NCBI GenBank assembly: GCA_029866155.1
Contig: JARWZW010000050.1
Span: 58,733 to 122,732 of the forward strand
Length of the DNA: 64,000 nucleotides
Direction of reading: 5' to 3'
Source of the DNA: Caulobacter sp.
GTDB taxonomy: Bacteria; Pseudomonadota; Alphaproteobacteria; Caulobacterales; Caulobacteraceae
Made by a program: the position numbers and the translations under genes. Under the pieces are notes generated by a model, which saw only the letters and a program-made list of their open reading frames with translations, had not been told where the DNA came from and made no database searches. Below are positions 46,297-55,252 of the stretch, one piece after another. Numbering within the stretch: position 1 is the stretch's first letter; each line of letters opens with the position of its first letter.

Positions 46297-46420
46297 CGGT
46301 GCGGGATTCCTGAGCGCAAGACGGCGGGACAGTCGGTGCAAACCCCTTCTGGTGCAAGCCCGCTCCAGCCTGCCGGCCGCCGGATTTGACAAACAACCTT
46401 CCCGGACAGACACCCGGACC

Positions 46421-47845
46421 ATGACCAATGCCACTGCCCTCGCCGGACGGCGCAACATCCACTTCATCGGGATCGCCGGCGCCGGCATGAGCGCGGTCGC
46501 CCTGATGATGCGTGACGCCGGACATGTCATCGGCGGCTCTGACGAAGCGGCCTTCCCACCGATCAGCACCTATCTGGAAGTCCAGGCCATTCCCTATCGG
46601 CCAAGCCTGGCGGCCGAGAACCTGGGGGCGGGCGTCGATCTCGTGGTGCTGGGCGGCAGCGCCAAGCTGCATGGCGACGCCAATCCCGAGTTCGTCGAGG
46701 CCTGCAGGCGGGGTCTGCCGATCACGGGCTTTCCGCAACTGGTGGCAGACCAGACCCGGGATCGGGAGGTTGCCGTGGTCGCCGGCAGTTTCGGCAAGTC
46801 CAGCTGCACGGCCTTGATGGCCCATATCCTGACCGGTGCGGGCCGTGACCCGGGCTTCATGATCGGGGCCATCCCTTCGGGCGGTGGGCCAACCGGAGCC
46901 TGGGGAAGCGGGATGGTGGTGCTGGAAGGCGACGAGTACATTGTCAGCCAGGCCGACCGACGCTCCAAGTTCCTGCTGTACAATGCTCGCCATCTGATGG
47001 TGACATCCCTGGTCCACGACCATCTGAATGTCTTTCCCACCTTTGCGGACTATGAGGCCCCGTTTGTCGCGCTGCTTGGCCGCATGCAGCGCGACGCCCT
47101 GGTCGTGCTGAGGGACTCCCCTTCTCTCAGGGCGATTGCCGATCACTGCGCCGCGATTCCGGTCTGGTACGGAACCCTGCCGGGCGAGGGATGGCATTGC
47201 GAGGATGTCCGCTTTGGCGCAACCACAACCTTCACCCTGGTCTCGCCCGATGGTGAGAAACTGGCCCTGGAGACCCAGTTGCTGGGTGCGCACAATGTGG
47301 AAAATGTCGTGGGCGTGGCCGCCTTCCTGCTCAGCTCAAGGCAGGTGACGCCCGAACAGCTGCAGTCCGGGGTCGCGTCCTTCCAGGGGATTCGCCGACG
47401 TCTGGACCGACTGACTGTTTCTTCGTCGGTCCCGGTGATCGAAGGGTTCGGTTCGTCCTACGAAAAGGCCCGGTCGGCCATCGAGGCCATGCTGCTTCAC
47501 TATCCTGGCCGGCCGTTGACCATCGTGTTCGAGCCCCACACCTTCAGCTGGCGTAACGCAGAGGGCCTGGCCTGGTACGATACGGTGTTTGACGGAGCAG
47601 CCCAGGTCCTGGTCATTCCCCCGCCGGATCATGGGGCCGCCAGCCACAGCCAACTGAGCTTCGACCAGATCCTGGAGAGGATTTCCGCGACCGGCCTTCC
47701 GACCCGGGGCGTAGGGAGCGCCCGTCAGGTCCTGGACAGCCTGCAGGCCCTGACGCCTGATTCAGTCGTGCTTCTGCTGTCCTCCGGCCCGCTGCTTGGC
47801 CTGCCAGACAGCCTTCCGCCTGTGATGGACGCGCGCTTCAGCTAG
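46421..47845 (+). CDS. Mur-ligase family protein, divergent Mpl-like
   Basis: Encodes 474 residues and follows Mpl (murein peptide ligase) along its length: HFIGIAGAGMSAVALMMRDA, FPPISTYLE, EGDEYIVSQADRRSKF and LVHDHLNVFPTF. Mpl joins recycled tripeptide to UDP-MurNAc. Several key motifs differ from those I know for Mpl: the P-loop GTHGKTTT is GSFGKSSC (about residues 122-129); the YDDFAHHP-type motif of the third domain is EGFGSSYEKA (about 341-350); and EPRSNTMK is EPHTFSWR (about 371-378). The P-loop Lys and the DEY acid remain. It is therefore an Mpl relative whose substrate or activity may have changed. No murein gene is adjacent. Confidence 0.85.
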   Translation: MTNATALAGRRNIHFIGIAGAGMSAVALMMRDAGHVIGGSDEAAFPPISTYLEVQAIPYRPSLAAENLGAGVDLVVLGGSAKLHGDANPEFVEACRRGLPITGFPQLVADQTRDREVAVVAGSFGKSSCTALMAHILTGAGRDPGFMIGAIPSGGGPTGAWGSGMVVLEGDEYIVSQADRRSKFLLYNARHLMVTSLVHDHLNVFPTFADYEAPFVALLGRMQRDALVVLRDSPSLRAIADHCAAIPVWYGTLPGEGWHCEDVRFGATTTFTLVSPDGEKLALETQLLGAHNVENVVGVAAFLLSSRQVTPEQLQSGVASFQGIRRRLDRLTVSSSVPVIEGFGSSYEKARSAIEAMLLHYPGRPLTIVFEPHTFSWRNAEGLAWYDTVFDGAAQVLVIPPPDHGAASHSQLSFDQILERISATGLPTRGVGSARQVLDSLQALTPDSVVLLLSSGPLLGLPDSLPPVMDARFS

Positions 47846-49571
47846 CCGGACAGTCCGGCTTGCGGGCCATCATGGGGAACCTGGCGCCGCCGAACTCGAG
47901 GTCCTTCCAGCGGCCAGGCGTGGTCTTGAACCGGCCCTGCCGCAGATGGTCTCGCAGGTCGGCGGCGCTGCAGGGTTTCAGGTCGTAGTCGCCGACGACC
48001 GACCAGAATCCGGTGCTGGATCTGGAAAATGCCTTGGCCTCCCCGTTCTGGGACGCTGCCACGACTTCCATCTGGCGGTCGCCGTCCAGGTCGATCACAT
48101 AAAGTGCGCAGGCCTGGTTCTGCTGTTGGCATCCCCAGGGCAGGTCGTTCCAGACCGCGTCGCCAAAGCCTTGCGGCAGGGACTGACCGACCGGATAGAC
48201 CGGCAGCCTGCCTAGGGTCTTTTCCGGTTTCCCGGGCTGAAGGGCTTCCCGCGACTGGGCGGCGGCCGCCTGTGCGGCAAGACGCCCCGCTTCTCCACCC
48301 TGCCTGACCAGATCGTTCAAGGCCTGCTTGCCGTACCGCCCGGCCTCGAACCGGAGCCAACCATAGTCGAACGCCGCGGCCTGGACCTTTCCGGATTTCA
48401 GCCTTGCCATCTGGTCGCCGACCGAAAGCCTGACCGGGTCTGCGACGGGGGACAACAAGGCCAGGATCACAGCGACCGAAAGGAAGGCCACTCCGATATT
48501 GACCGGCTCGATTCGGCGCATCGCCGGACCTGGACTGACTGCGGCCACCCCGTAGCCCACCGCATAGCAGAGCGCGATCAGGGCGCAGGCAGCGGCGACG
48601 ATCCGGTCGACGGTCAGACCGTGCTGACCGATCCGAAGCAGAAGGGCATAGGTGGCCAGGCCGGCCAACGGCGCCAGCAGAAGACCGGCAAGGCGGATCG
48701 CCCACCCAAGGATGGCAGGGACAGGCCGGTCGCGCCCGCCGTCCTGGTAGGCGGCGTTGGCCAGCAGGATCAGGGCGGCTGCGGACCCCAGCAGGATCGC
48801 GGTCGCGCTGCGGGTCGCCCAGAGCGGCGCCAGGCCGGTAAAAGGCAGGGCCAGCAGGAAGGCCAGGCCCAGTCCGGCGAGCAGCGGGGTCAGCCATCCC
48901 AGGAGGGTCATGGCCACTGTGCGAACGCCCCGGATCAGCCCCGTCCTGACATCAGTCAGTTGAACGGCGGCTGCAAAGGCTGTGGTGGTGGCGGGTATCG
49001 AGAACCAGGTCTGGCCCAGCAGCTCGCCGAAGCCCTTCAGACCGATGACGCCGAACAGGGCCGCGCCCAGCAACAGCACCAGCCAGAATACCCCGGTGAA
49101 GCCCGCAGCGAGGACAATCTGGACGCCATACTTCCAGGCGACGTCGAAATAGGTCTGGTAGCGGGCCAGGCGGCGCTGGTCGACGGCGGCGCCAACCAGC
49201 AGGCTCTGGGCCACGAACAGGCCAATGCCGATTCCGAGCATGACGGGCGGAGAGGGTGGTTCGGCTGACTGGGAGAGGGCGCGGTAGCCATCCAGCCAGC
49301 CCACACCCAGGCACAGGATCGTCACGCTCCCGGCCCAGATCAGCAGGGGCCTTGGTTTCAATATGCCGAGGGCGCCGAGCAGGACTGGTGGAACCGCAAG
49401 GGCCATCAGGATGAAGGCTGAATAGAGCGGTTGATCAATCGCCGGCCATCGCTTCTCGCCTTCGGCCTGGACCAGCCACCAGATCAACCCTCCCTGGGTT
49501 AGGCCGGTCAGGATCCGCGCGATGGTGCGCCTGGCGTCGGGCAGATGGGGGTCGGCGTCTGTCGGGTTCAT
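47838..49571 (-). CDS. DUF4153 multi-span membrane protein
   Basis: Encodes 577 residues. About ten membrane spans occupy the first 400 residues, for example LLAAGFTGVFWLVLLLGAAL-like helices and VNIGVAFLSVAVILALLSPV. The pattern matches DUF4153 proteins. The C-terminal 190 residues are soluble (ARLKSGKVQAAAFDYGWLRF) and include a beta-rich piece with ALYVIDLDGDRQMEVVAASQ, resembling an integrin-type repeat. The function of the family is not known. The 3' end overlaps the Mur-ligase gene by 8 nt, convergently. Confidence 0.85.
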   Translation of the reverse strand: MNPTDADPHLPDARRTIARILTGLTQGGLIWWLVQAEGEKRWPAIDQPLYSAFILMALAVPPVLLGALGILKPRPLLIWAGSVTILCLGVGWLDGYRALSQSAEPPSPPVMLGIGIGLFVAQSLLVGAAVDQRRLARYQTYFDVAWKYGVQIVLAAGFTGVFWLVLLLGAALFGVIGLKGFGELLGQTWFSIPATTTAFAAAVQLTDVRTGLIRGVRTVAMTLLGWLTPLLAGLGLAFLLALPFTGLAPLWATRSATAILLGSAAALILLANAAYQDGGRDRPVPAILGWAIRLAGLLLAPLAGLATYALLLRIGQHGLTVDRIVAAACALIALCYAVGYGVAAVSPGPAMRRIEPVNIGVAFLSVAVILALLSPVADPVRLSVGDQMARLKSGKVQAAAFDYGWLRFEAGRYGKQALNDLVRQGGEAGRLAAQAAAAQSREALQPGKPEKTLGRLPVYPVGQSLPQGFGDAVWNDLPWGCQQQNQACALYVIDLDGDRQMEVVAASQNGEAKAFSRSSTGFWSVVGDYDLKPCSAADLRDHLRQGRFKTTPGRWKDLEFGGARFPMMARKPDCPAS

Positions 49572-49716
49572 CAGTGATGTCCTTGCCCTTCACAGGGTCG
49601 CCGTTCGCCTTCAAACGGGCAAGTGGAGATACTGTGCAGCCTCCTGCTGCGCGAAAGACTTTGCGCGCGGCCATCGGCGTGGCAGGGTCGAAAGTGAGAA
49701 GGAACGCCGGTCGCCA

Positions 49717-50832
49717 ATGTCGAAACCTGCCCACTTGACCCTTGAGCAGGGGGATCACGGCCCGACGGCCGTGCTTACGGGCGACTGGACGTCGGAAACC
49801 CTCAACCGTTCCGGTGCGGAGCTGGTGGAGCTGCTGCATGGCAGTCGGTCGGTGACCCTGGACATGCGGCACATCGGCCGATGTGACACCGCTGGCGCCT
49901 ATGCCATCATACGTGCGGCGGACGGCCGCGAGTCTGCCGGCGCGCTCCTGGCGCGTCCGGAGACCCAGCGTCTGATCCATCTCGTCGCCCAGGCGGTCGA
50001 GGCGGAGCCCTCCAGGCCGCTTGCCAAGCGGGGGTTCTTCGATCTCCTGGTCCGGGTCGGCCGCGGCGTGGTCAATCTCGGGATCGATCTCTATGAAACC
50101 CTGATCTTCCTGGGTCACCTGCTGACCTCGGTCGGTCGGGCAATCATCAGGCCAGGTCGTTTTCGCTGGGCGCCCTTTATCTCGCTCTGTGAGCGGGCCG
50201 GGCTGGACGCCATTCCGATCGTCATCACGACGACCTTCTTCATCGGCGCCGTCGTGGCGCTGCTCGGCATCAACAGCCTTCGGGCCTTTGCTGCAGAAGT
50301 TCTGGTGGTCGAAGCGACCGGCATAGCCGTCCTGCGCGAGTTCGGAATCGTCATCACGGCGGTCCTGCTTGCGGGTCGATCCGCTTCGGCCTTCGCCGCC
50401 GAAATCGGGTCCATGAAGATGAACCAGGAGATCGACGCCATGCGGGTGATCGGTGTCGATCCGTTCGACGCCCTTGTCCTGCCAAGATTTCTGGCTCTGC
50501 TGGCGACCATGCCTCTTCTGACATTCGTGGCCGATCTGGCCGGACTGTTGGGCGGCATGCTGATCAGCTGGAGCATCCTGGACCTGTCTCCAACCTTCTT
50601 CTGGCAGCGGATCGTCGACAATGTCGGCGCAACCAATTTCTGGGTCGGGATTTCCAAGGCCCCGGTGATGGCGATCATCATCGCCGGCATTGGCTGTCGT
50701 CAGGGCATGGAGGTCGAGGGGGACGTGGAATCGCTCGGCCGGCGGGTGACCTCGGCCGTTGTCCAGGCAATCTTCGCCATCATCCTGGTCGATGCCCTGT
50801 TTGCGCTCCTCTATATGGAGCTGGACATATGA
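49717..50832 (+). CDS. MlaE-type lipid ABC permease with N-terminal STAS domain
   Basis: Encodes 371 residues from the ATG at 49717 (AAGGA upstream). Residues about 1-100 form a STAS domain (AVLTGDWTSETLNRSGAELV, VTLDMRHIGRCDTAGAYAII), the role taken by the separate MlaB in E. coli. The remainder is the permease, with LDAIPIVITTTFFIGAVVAL, LAGRSASAFAAEIGSMKMNQ and EIDAMRVIGVDPFDAL, the conserved MlaE loop. The transporter moves phospholipid between inner and outer membranes. It starts a four-gene operon, each gene overlapping the next. Confidence 0.94.
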   Translation: MSKPAHLTLEQGDHGPTAVLTGDWTSETLNRSGAELVELLHGSRSVTLDMRHIGRCDTAGAYAIIRAADGRESAGALLARPETQRLIHLVAQAVEAEPSRPLAKRGFFDLLVRVGRGVVNLGIDLYETLIFLGHLLTSVGRAIIRPGRFRWAPFISLCERAGLDAIPIVITTTFFIGAVVALLGINSLRAFAAEVLVVEATGIAVLREFGIVITAVLLAGRSASAFAAEIGSMKMNQEIDAMRVIGVDPFDALVLPRFLALLATMPLLTFVADLAGLLGGMLISWSILDLSPTFFWQRIVDNVGATNFWVGISKAPVMAIIIAGIGCRQGMEVEGDVESLGRRVTSAVVQAIFAIILVDALFALLYMELDI

Positions 50833-51656
50833 CCGACAGCGGCGACTCCCTGACCGATGACGGACTGGACGAAGGCGCCCCGCCGATCGAGGTGATCAAC
50901 CTTCGATCCGCATTTGGCGACAATGTCATCCATGACGGCGTCAACCTCACGGTCCAGAAGGGCGAGGTTCTTGGCGTGGTCGGCGGTTCTGGCAGCGGCA
51001 AGTCGGTGCTGCTCAACTCCATCATCGGCCTGAAGCAGCCTGACGGTGGGACGATCAGGATTTTCGGCCAGGACATCCAGCGGGCAAACCGCCGGAAATG
51101 GTCTGCGATCGAACGTCGCTGGGGCGTCCTGTTCCAGCAGGGCGCACTGTTTTCATCCTTGACGGTCCAGGAGAATGTCGCGGCGCCGCTGCATGAACAT
51201 TCACGCCTGTCGCGCGCCGAGATTCGGGATCTTGCTGAGCTCAAGATCGCCCTTGTCGGCCTGCCCCCCCGGGCAGGAAGCCTGAAACCAGCCGAACTCT
51301 CCGGCGGCATGCGCAAGCGGGCGGGACTGGCCCGGGCCCTGGCTTTCGATCCTGAGCTGCTCTTCCTTGACGAGCCCACCGCGGGCCTGGATCCCATCGG
51401 CGCAGCGGCTTTCGACGAACTGATCGAGGATCTTTCCCGCAGCCTGGGCTTGACCGTGTTCATGATCACGCATGATCTGGACAGTCTCTATACGATAACC
51501 GACCGGGTCGCGGTGCTGGCCGACAAGAAGGTGGTGGCGGTGGAGCCGGTGCGGGTGCTTGAACATTCAGAGCATCCCTGGATCCAGGAGTATTTCCTGG
51601 GGCCCCGGGGGCGGGCCGCGCGAGCGGCCGTCGATGCTGGCGGACAGAGGGTCTGA
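50829..51656 (+). CDS. MlaF-type lipid ABC ATPase
   Basis: Encodes 275 residues. Walker A is GGSGSGKS at about residues 52-59, the Q loop is in GVLFQQGALFSSLTVQENVA, the signature is LSGGMRKRAGLARAL, Walker B is LLFLDEPTAGLDPIG and the switch His is in MITHDLDSLYTITDRV. The signature LSGGMRKR is typical of MlaF. It powers the permease encoded just upstream, with which it shares ATGA. The C-terminal tail extends a little beyond the nucleotide-binding domain. Confidence 0.95.
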   Translation: MTDSGDSLTDDGLDEGAPPIEVINLRSAFGDNVIHDGVNLTVQKGEVLGVVGGSGSGKSVLLNSIIGLKQPDGGTIRIFGQDIQRANRRKWSAIERRWGVLFQQGALFSSLTVQENVAAPLHEHSRLSRAEIRDLAELKIALVGLPPRAGSLKPAELSGGMRKRAGLARALAFDPELLFLDEPTAGLDPIGAAAFDELIEDLSRSLGLTVFMITHDLDSLYTITDRVAVLADKKVVAVEPVRVLEHSEHPWIQEYFLGPRGRAARAAVDAGGQRV

Positions 51657-52612
51657 TGGAAAGAAACGCCAACTATGCGCTGGTAGGGGCGGCGTCCCTG
51701 TTGCTGTTCGTCGCCATGATCGTCTTTGCCTTCTGGCTGGCGCGTCTGAGCTTCAACAAGAGCTTCGACGAATACGACATCCTGTTTGTCGGCCCGGTGC
51801 GCGGCCTGTCTGAGGGCGGGGAGGTGCATTTCAACGGCATCAAGGTCGGGGAAGTGGCCAAGATCGCCCTCGACAGCCGGGACCCCAATCGCGTCATCGC
51901 CCGTGTGCGGGTGACCTCGGACGTGCCGATCCGGGAAGACAGTTTCGCCACTCTGGAGCCCCAGGGCATCACTGGCGTCAACTATGTGCAGATTACTGCG
52001 GGCGCCTCGGCCAAGGACGGTTCGCCTGCCAAGAAGCTACTCAAGGATACGGTCGCAGCCGGGGAAATCCCCATCATTCTGACCCAGCGCAGCCAACTTT
52101 CAGACCTGCTGGCTGGTGGCGGTACGGTTCTTAGCCGCACCATCGAGGCCCTGGACCGGGTCAACAACGTTCTCAGCGATGAGAACGTCAAGACGTTCAG
52201 CGCCGCTCTGGGGGATCTCCAGGCGGTAACGGCCGAGATCCGGGCTCAGAAGGAGATCATCTCTGACGCCCGCGAGGCCCTCGCCACATTCCAGGAAACC
52301 GCCCGGGAATACACCAGGCTGGCGCAGTCTGGCCGGATGTTCATCGACGGCGACGCCAAGAAGGCCGCTGTTTCGATCGAGCAGGCTGCGGCCAAGGTTG
52401 ACCGGGCTGCTGCCGATGTCAGCGCGATCCTGACCAAGCTGGACGGGCCGGTCAGTGATTTCACGACCACGGGTCTGCCGCAGCTGACTTCGGCCGTGGT
52501 GACGCTTCAGGACGCCGCCGGTTCTCTGGACCGACTGGTGACCGAGGCCGAAAAGAACCCGCAGGGTCTGGTGGGCAAGCCCCCGGCCGCGAAAAAGAAG
52601 GTGAAGCCGTGA
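51656..52612 (+). CDS. MlaD/MCE-domain lipid-binding protein
   Basis: Encodes 318 residues. An N-terminal anchor (LVGAASLLLFVAMIVFAFWL) is followed by one MCE domain (LFVGPVRGLSEGGEVHFNGI, KVGEVAKIALDSRDPNRVIA, LEPQGITGVNYVQITAG). A long helical part follows (ALDRVNNVLSDENVKTFSAA, AAVSIEQAAAKVDRAAADVS), ending in a lysine-rich tail. MCE proteins form hexameric rings that carry lipid in the periplasm. Its ATG shares one base with the ATPase stop (TGATG), and it overlaps the lipoprotein gene by GTGA. Confidence 0.95.
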   Translation: MERNANYALVGAASLLLFVAMIVFAFWLARLSFNKSFDEYDILFVGPVRGLSEGGEVHFNGIKVGEVAKIALDSRDPNRVIARVRVTSDVPIREDSFATLEPQGITGVNYVQITAGASAKDGSPAKKLLKDTVAAGEIPIILTQRSQLSDLLAGGGTVLSRTIEALDRVNNVLSDENVKTFSAALGDLQAVTAEIRAQKEIISDAREALATFQETAREYTRLAQSGRMFIDGDAKKAAVSIEQAAAKVDRAAADVSAILTKLDGPVSDFTTTGLPQLTSAVVTLQDAAGSLDRLVTEAEKNPQGLVGKPPAAKKKVKP

Positions 52613-53220
52613 CGTTCGCCCTGACCCGCCTGGCCGCCTGTGTTGCGGCCCTCCTGGCCCTTACTGGTTGCGTGACGATTTTCCCGAAGGCCGAGCCCGC
52701 CCAGCTCTACCGGTTCGAGGTCGCAGCGCCGGATGCGGTCGCCACCAAGGCGTTCGAGGTCACTCGAGGACAGATCGTCTTCAACCAGGCGGCTTCGAGC
52801 GACGGCATCCTGACCATGACGAATGGCGCGGCCGCCTATATCGACGGCGCACGGTGGGTGACGCCAGCCGAACGCATGTTCGAGGAGCAGCTGGCCCGCG
52901 CCTTCCTGGCCGGTCCGGCACGGCTTGTTCCGCGCGGCGCCGCCGGCCGCTCAGCCTGGGTCATGCGACTTGAAGTGCAGCGCTTCGAGGCCGTCTATGC
53001 GGGCGATCCCGAAGGCGCCCCCACGATCCTCGTCGAAATCCGGGCCAGCCTGTCTCGCAACGAGCGGGATGGTGAAACGGTCGACCGTATCTTCCGGGCC
53101 CAGGTTCCCGCCAATGCCAACAGGGTCAGCGCCATCGTTCCGGCCTTCGACGCCGCCCTGACCTCAACCCTGACGGACCTGACGGCCTGGGTCGGGTCGG
53201 CCGGCGCACCGGCGAGCTAA
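52609..53220 (+). CDS. ABC-transport auxiliary lipoprotein (PqiC-like)
   Basis: Encodes 203 residues from a GTG. The lipobox LTGC gives a lipoprotein (CVAALLALTGCVTIFPKAEP). The mature domain has the ABC-type transport auxiliary fold: AQLYRFEVAAPDAVATKAFE, then YIDGARWVTPAERMFEEQLA and an alpha/beta end, VRASLSRNERDG-like. In MCE systems such proteins sit in the outer membrane and contact the MCE tube. It closes the operon permease-ATPase-MCE-lipoprotein. Confidence 0.9.
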   Translation: MTFALTRLAACVAALLALTGCVTIFPKAEPAQLYRFEVAAPDAVATKAFEVTRGQIVFNQAASSDGILTMTNGAAAYIDGARWVTPAERMFEEQLARAFLAGPARLVPRGAAGRSAWVMRLEVQRFEAVYAGDPEGAPTILVEIRASLSRNERDGETVDRIFRAQVPANANRVSAIVPAFDAALTSTLTDLTAWVGSAGAPAS

Positions 53221-53229
53221 CTCCGGGGA

Positions 53230-54636
53230 TCACGCCAGGTCGAAGAGTCCGGTCATGTAGGGACTGAGCAGCCGTCCCTGTGGGTCCAGTTCGCGCCGGA
53301 CCTCGAGGAAGTCCTTCCAGTCCGGATAAAGGGCCTGAAGCCTTTGTCCGTTAAGGCTGTGCAGCTTGCCCCAGTGGGGCCGGCCGCCGTGTCGCTGGAA
53401 AATCGGTTCGATCAGCTCGAAGAAGAACTGATACTCATCCTTGTACCAGGCGTGGACGGCGATGGAGCCGCGCGCCCCGCCCTGGAACGGCGACAGCCAG
53501 GCGTCGTCACCGGCGGTGCGGCGCACCTCGATCGGAAAAAACACGTCGTTGCGGTGTTTCTCGATGGTGGCAAGGACCTCGCGAAGCGCCAGAAGGTGAG
53601 TCTCGAGCGGCAGATGATATTCCATCTCGTTGAAGCGCACCGGTCGCTCCGTGGATAGCAGCTTCCAGCCCTCGTCGACGGCGGTCTCGGGCGGCACCCC
53701 GCCGAGAAGGGTCCTGGCAACCGCCTTCCGAAGGCCTGTCGACCAGCCGAGCGTGTTGCGCAGCGCTTTGAGCGCTTCAAGCAGTGCGTCGTCCTGGCCG
53801 GGCGGCGCCGCCTTCACCGGGTCGTCGGTTTCGTCGTGGCTGATGTTGGCGGCAAGGTCGGTAAAGGGGACGACGTAGAATTCGAAGTTGCGATGGGTTT
53901 TCCAGCGCTCTTCCGCCCGGGCCAGGGATTCTTCCAGACCCTCGACCCAGACCCTGCGGCGGACGCGGCGGTTGGCAGTGGTGCGGATCCGGGCCTCGGT
54001 CAGGATTCCCAGGGAACCCAGGGAAACCCGGGCTGCCTGGAACAACTCGGGCCGCTTTTGTCTGTCGCACTCGATCCGCTCGCCGGTCGCGGTCACCAGA
54101 GTCAGGCCGGTCACGTCGCCATGCAGCGCCTGGAGACCCTGTCCCGCTCCGTGGGTGCCGGTCGAGATGGCCCCGGCCAGGGATTGCTTGTTGATGTCCG
54201 GCAGGTTCGCCATGGCCCGGCCGCGTTGAGCCAGCAGCGGCCCAAGGGCGCCAAGGCGGGTGCCGGCCCGCACCACGGCTTCATCGCCTTCCCATCGGAC
54301 CAGCCCGTTCAGCCCATCAAGAGAGACGAGGGTGGCGTTGGTCGCGGCAAGGGCTGTGAAACTGTGGCCAGCCCCTACGGCGCGGATGGGGGCCGCTGCA
54401 ACCTTCAATCCTTCGGCGAGGGCGGCTTCATCGGCCGGAGCGAGGCGGGCCGCCGGATAGGCATTCTGGATGCCGGACCAGTTACGCCACAGCATGCGGC
54501 CCTCGGGGTTGACCGCTGCCGGAGCGGGTGGTTCCGGCTTGTCCCGGTTGGCTATGGCGACCGCTCCGCCACCGGCCAGGGCTGTCCCTCCCAGGGCGGC
54601 TGCAGAAAGGGTCAGGGCCTTGCGCCGCGTAACCAT
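53230..54636 (-). CDS. FAD-linked aldonolactone oxidase/dehydrogenase, Tat-type signal
   Basis: Encodes 468 residues from the ATG at 54636, behind GGGGGGAAA. The signal MVTRRKALTLSAAALGGTAL has a twin arginine. The FAD domain contains PIRAVGAGHSFTALAATNAT and INKQSLAGAISTGTHGAG. The C-terminal domain has the family marker HWGK in GGRPHWGKLHSLNGQRL, as in L-gulono- and D-arabinono-lactone oxidases. The enzyme probably oxidises a sugar lactone or alditol in the periplasm. It is convergent with the Mla operon. The exact substrate cannot be assigned. Confidence 0.92.
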   Translation of the reverse strand: MVTRRKALTLSAAALGGTALAGGGAVAIANRDKPEPPAPAAVNPEGRMLWRNWSGIQNAYPAARLAPADEAALAEGLKVAAAPIRAVGAGHSFTALAATNATLVSLDGLNGLVRWEGDEAVVRAGTRLGALGPLLAQRGRAMANLPDINKQSLAGAISTGTHGAGQGLQALHGDVTGLTLVTATGERIECDRQKRPELFQAARVSLGSLGILTEARIRTTANRRVRRRVWVEGLEESLARAEERWKTHRNFEFYVVPFTDLAANISHDETDDPVKAAPPGQDDALLEALKALRNTLGWSTGLRKAVARTLLGGVPPETAVDEGWKLLSTERPVRFNEMEYHLPLETHLLALREVLATIEKHRNDVFFPIEVRRTAGDDAWLSPFQGGARGSIAVHAWYKDEYQFFFELIEPIFQRHGGRPHWGKLHSLNGQRLQALYPDWKDFLEVRRELDPQGRLLSPYMTGLFDLA

Positions 54637-54694
54637 GGTGTTTCCCCCCGGATTGCTTTGGTGGACAGTTCGGTTCCTGTCCTTGACTCTGTCT

Positions 54695-54744
54695 AGAGCC
54701 TGTTCCGTCTTGATCGAACCGATCAAAACGGAAAAACAGGCTCT
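54695..54744. repeat. Palindromic element 1 of a tandem pair
   Basis: AGAGCCTGTT (54695-54704) pairs with AACAGGCTCT (54735-54744). An inner stem of CCGT and TTGATCG pairs with CGATCAA and ACGG, leaving a 3-nt loop and one mismatch. The whole forms a 50-nt hairpin upstream of the oxidase gene. It has the look of dispersed intergenic palindromes of alphaproteobacteria. Confidence 0.75.
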
Positions 54745-54755
54745 GATTGAAACAT

Positions 54756-54809
54756 CTAGAGCATGGTTCGATCCGATAACCGTTTCACACTTATCGGACC
54801 ATGCTCTAG
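54756..54809. repeat. Palindromic element 2; also terminator region of the cytochrome c gene
   Basis: CTAGAGCATGGT (54756-54767) pairs with ACCATGCTCTAG (54798-54809), and inner CCGATAA pairs with TTATCGG around an 11-nt loop; a 5-nt bulge lies on one side. It begins with the same TCTAGAGC sequence as element 1. The cytochrome c stop codon (54806-54808) is inside the right arm, so the element also shapes the 3' end of that transcript. Confidence 0.78.
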
Positions 54810-55177
54810 CGCTTTTCCGCCCCGGACATGAAGATGATCAGAGCCCTGTAGTCATCAGGACTGCAGCCCCCGCATTGGCCGCCTGCGGGCATGGCCTTGA
54901 AGCCCTGGACGGTATGGTCGACCAGTGTCGGCATTCCCTGCTGGAGTCTGGGCTTCCAGGCGGTGATGTCGCCAGCCAGGGGGGCGCCAGACCCCACTAT
55001 GGTGTGGCAGGTCTTGCAGGAGTTTTCATAGAAACCCGCCAGCCGCGCGTCTGATGGGGTCAGGAGCGCCGACTGCTCCGGGGTGATCGGCGTGGCCGCA
55101 GGACTGCAACCAATGAGGTACAGGCCGGCAACGAGACAAATCCCGCCAGAGATCAGCGAAAAGCGGTTGCGAGTCAT
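54806..55177 (-). CDS. Cytochrome c5-like lipoprotein
   Basis: Encodes 123 residues from the ATG at 55177 with GGGGGA before it. The signal ends in a lipobox (LVAGLYLIGC), so the protein is membrane-tethered. The heme motif is CKTCH in FYENSCKTCHTIVGSGAPLA. The Met ligand and a disulfide pair are seen in FKAMPAGGQCGGCSPDDYRA, the cytochrome c5 pattern. It carries electrons in the periplasm, perhaps from the aldonolactone oxidase encoded next to it on the same strand. That link is inferred from position only. Confidence 0.92.
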   Translation of the reverse strand: MTRNRFSLISGGICLVAGLYLIGCSPAATPITPEQSALLTPSDARLAGFYENSCKTCHTIVGSGAPLAGDITAWKPRLQQGMPTLVDHTVQGFKAMPAGGQCGGCSPDDYRALIIFMSGAEKR

Positions 55178-55252
55178 GATCGTCCCCCATCCGGCAAACA
55201 GACAGGAGGCGACGGCTGCAATCAACCGCAATCAGGGTTGGGCCCCCTGTTG

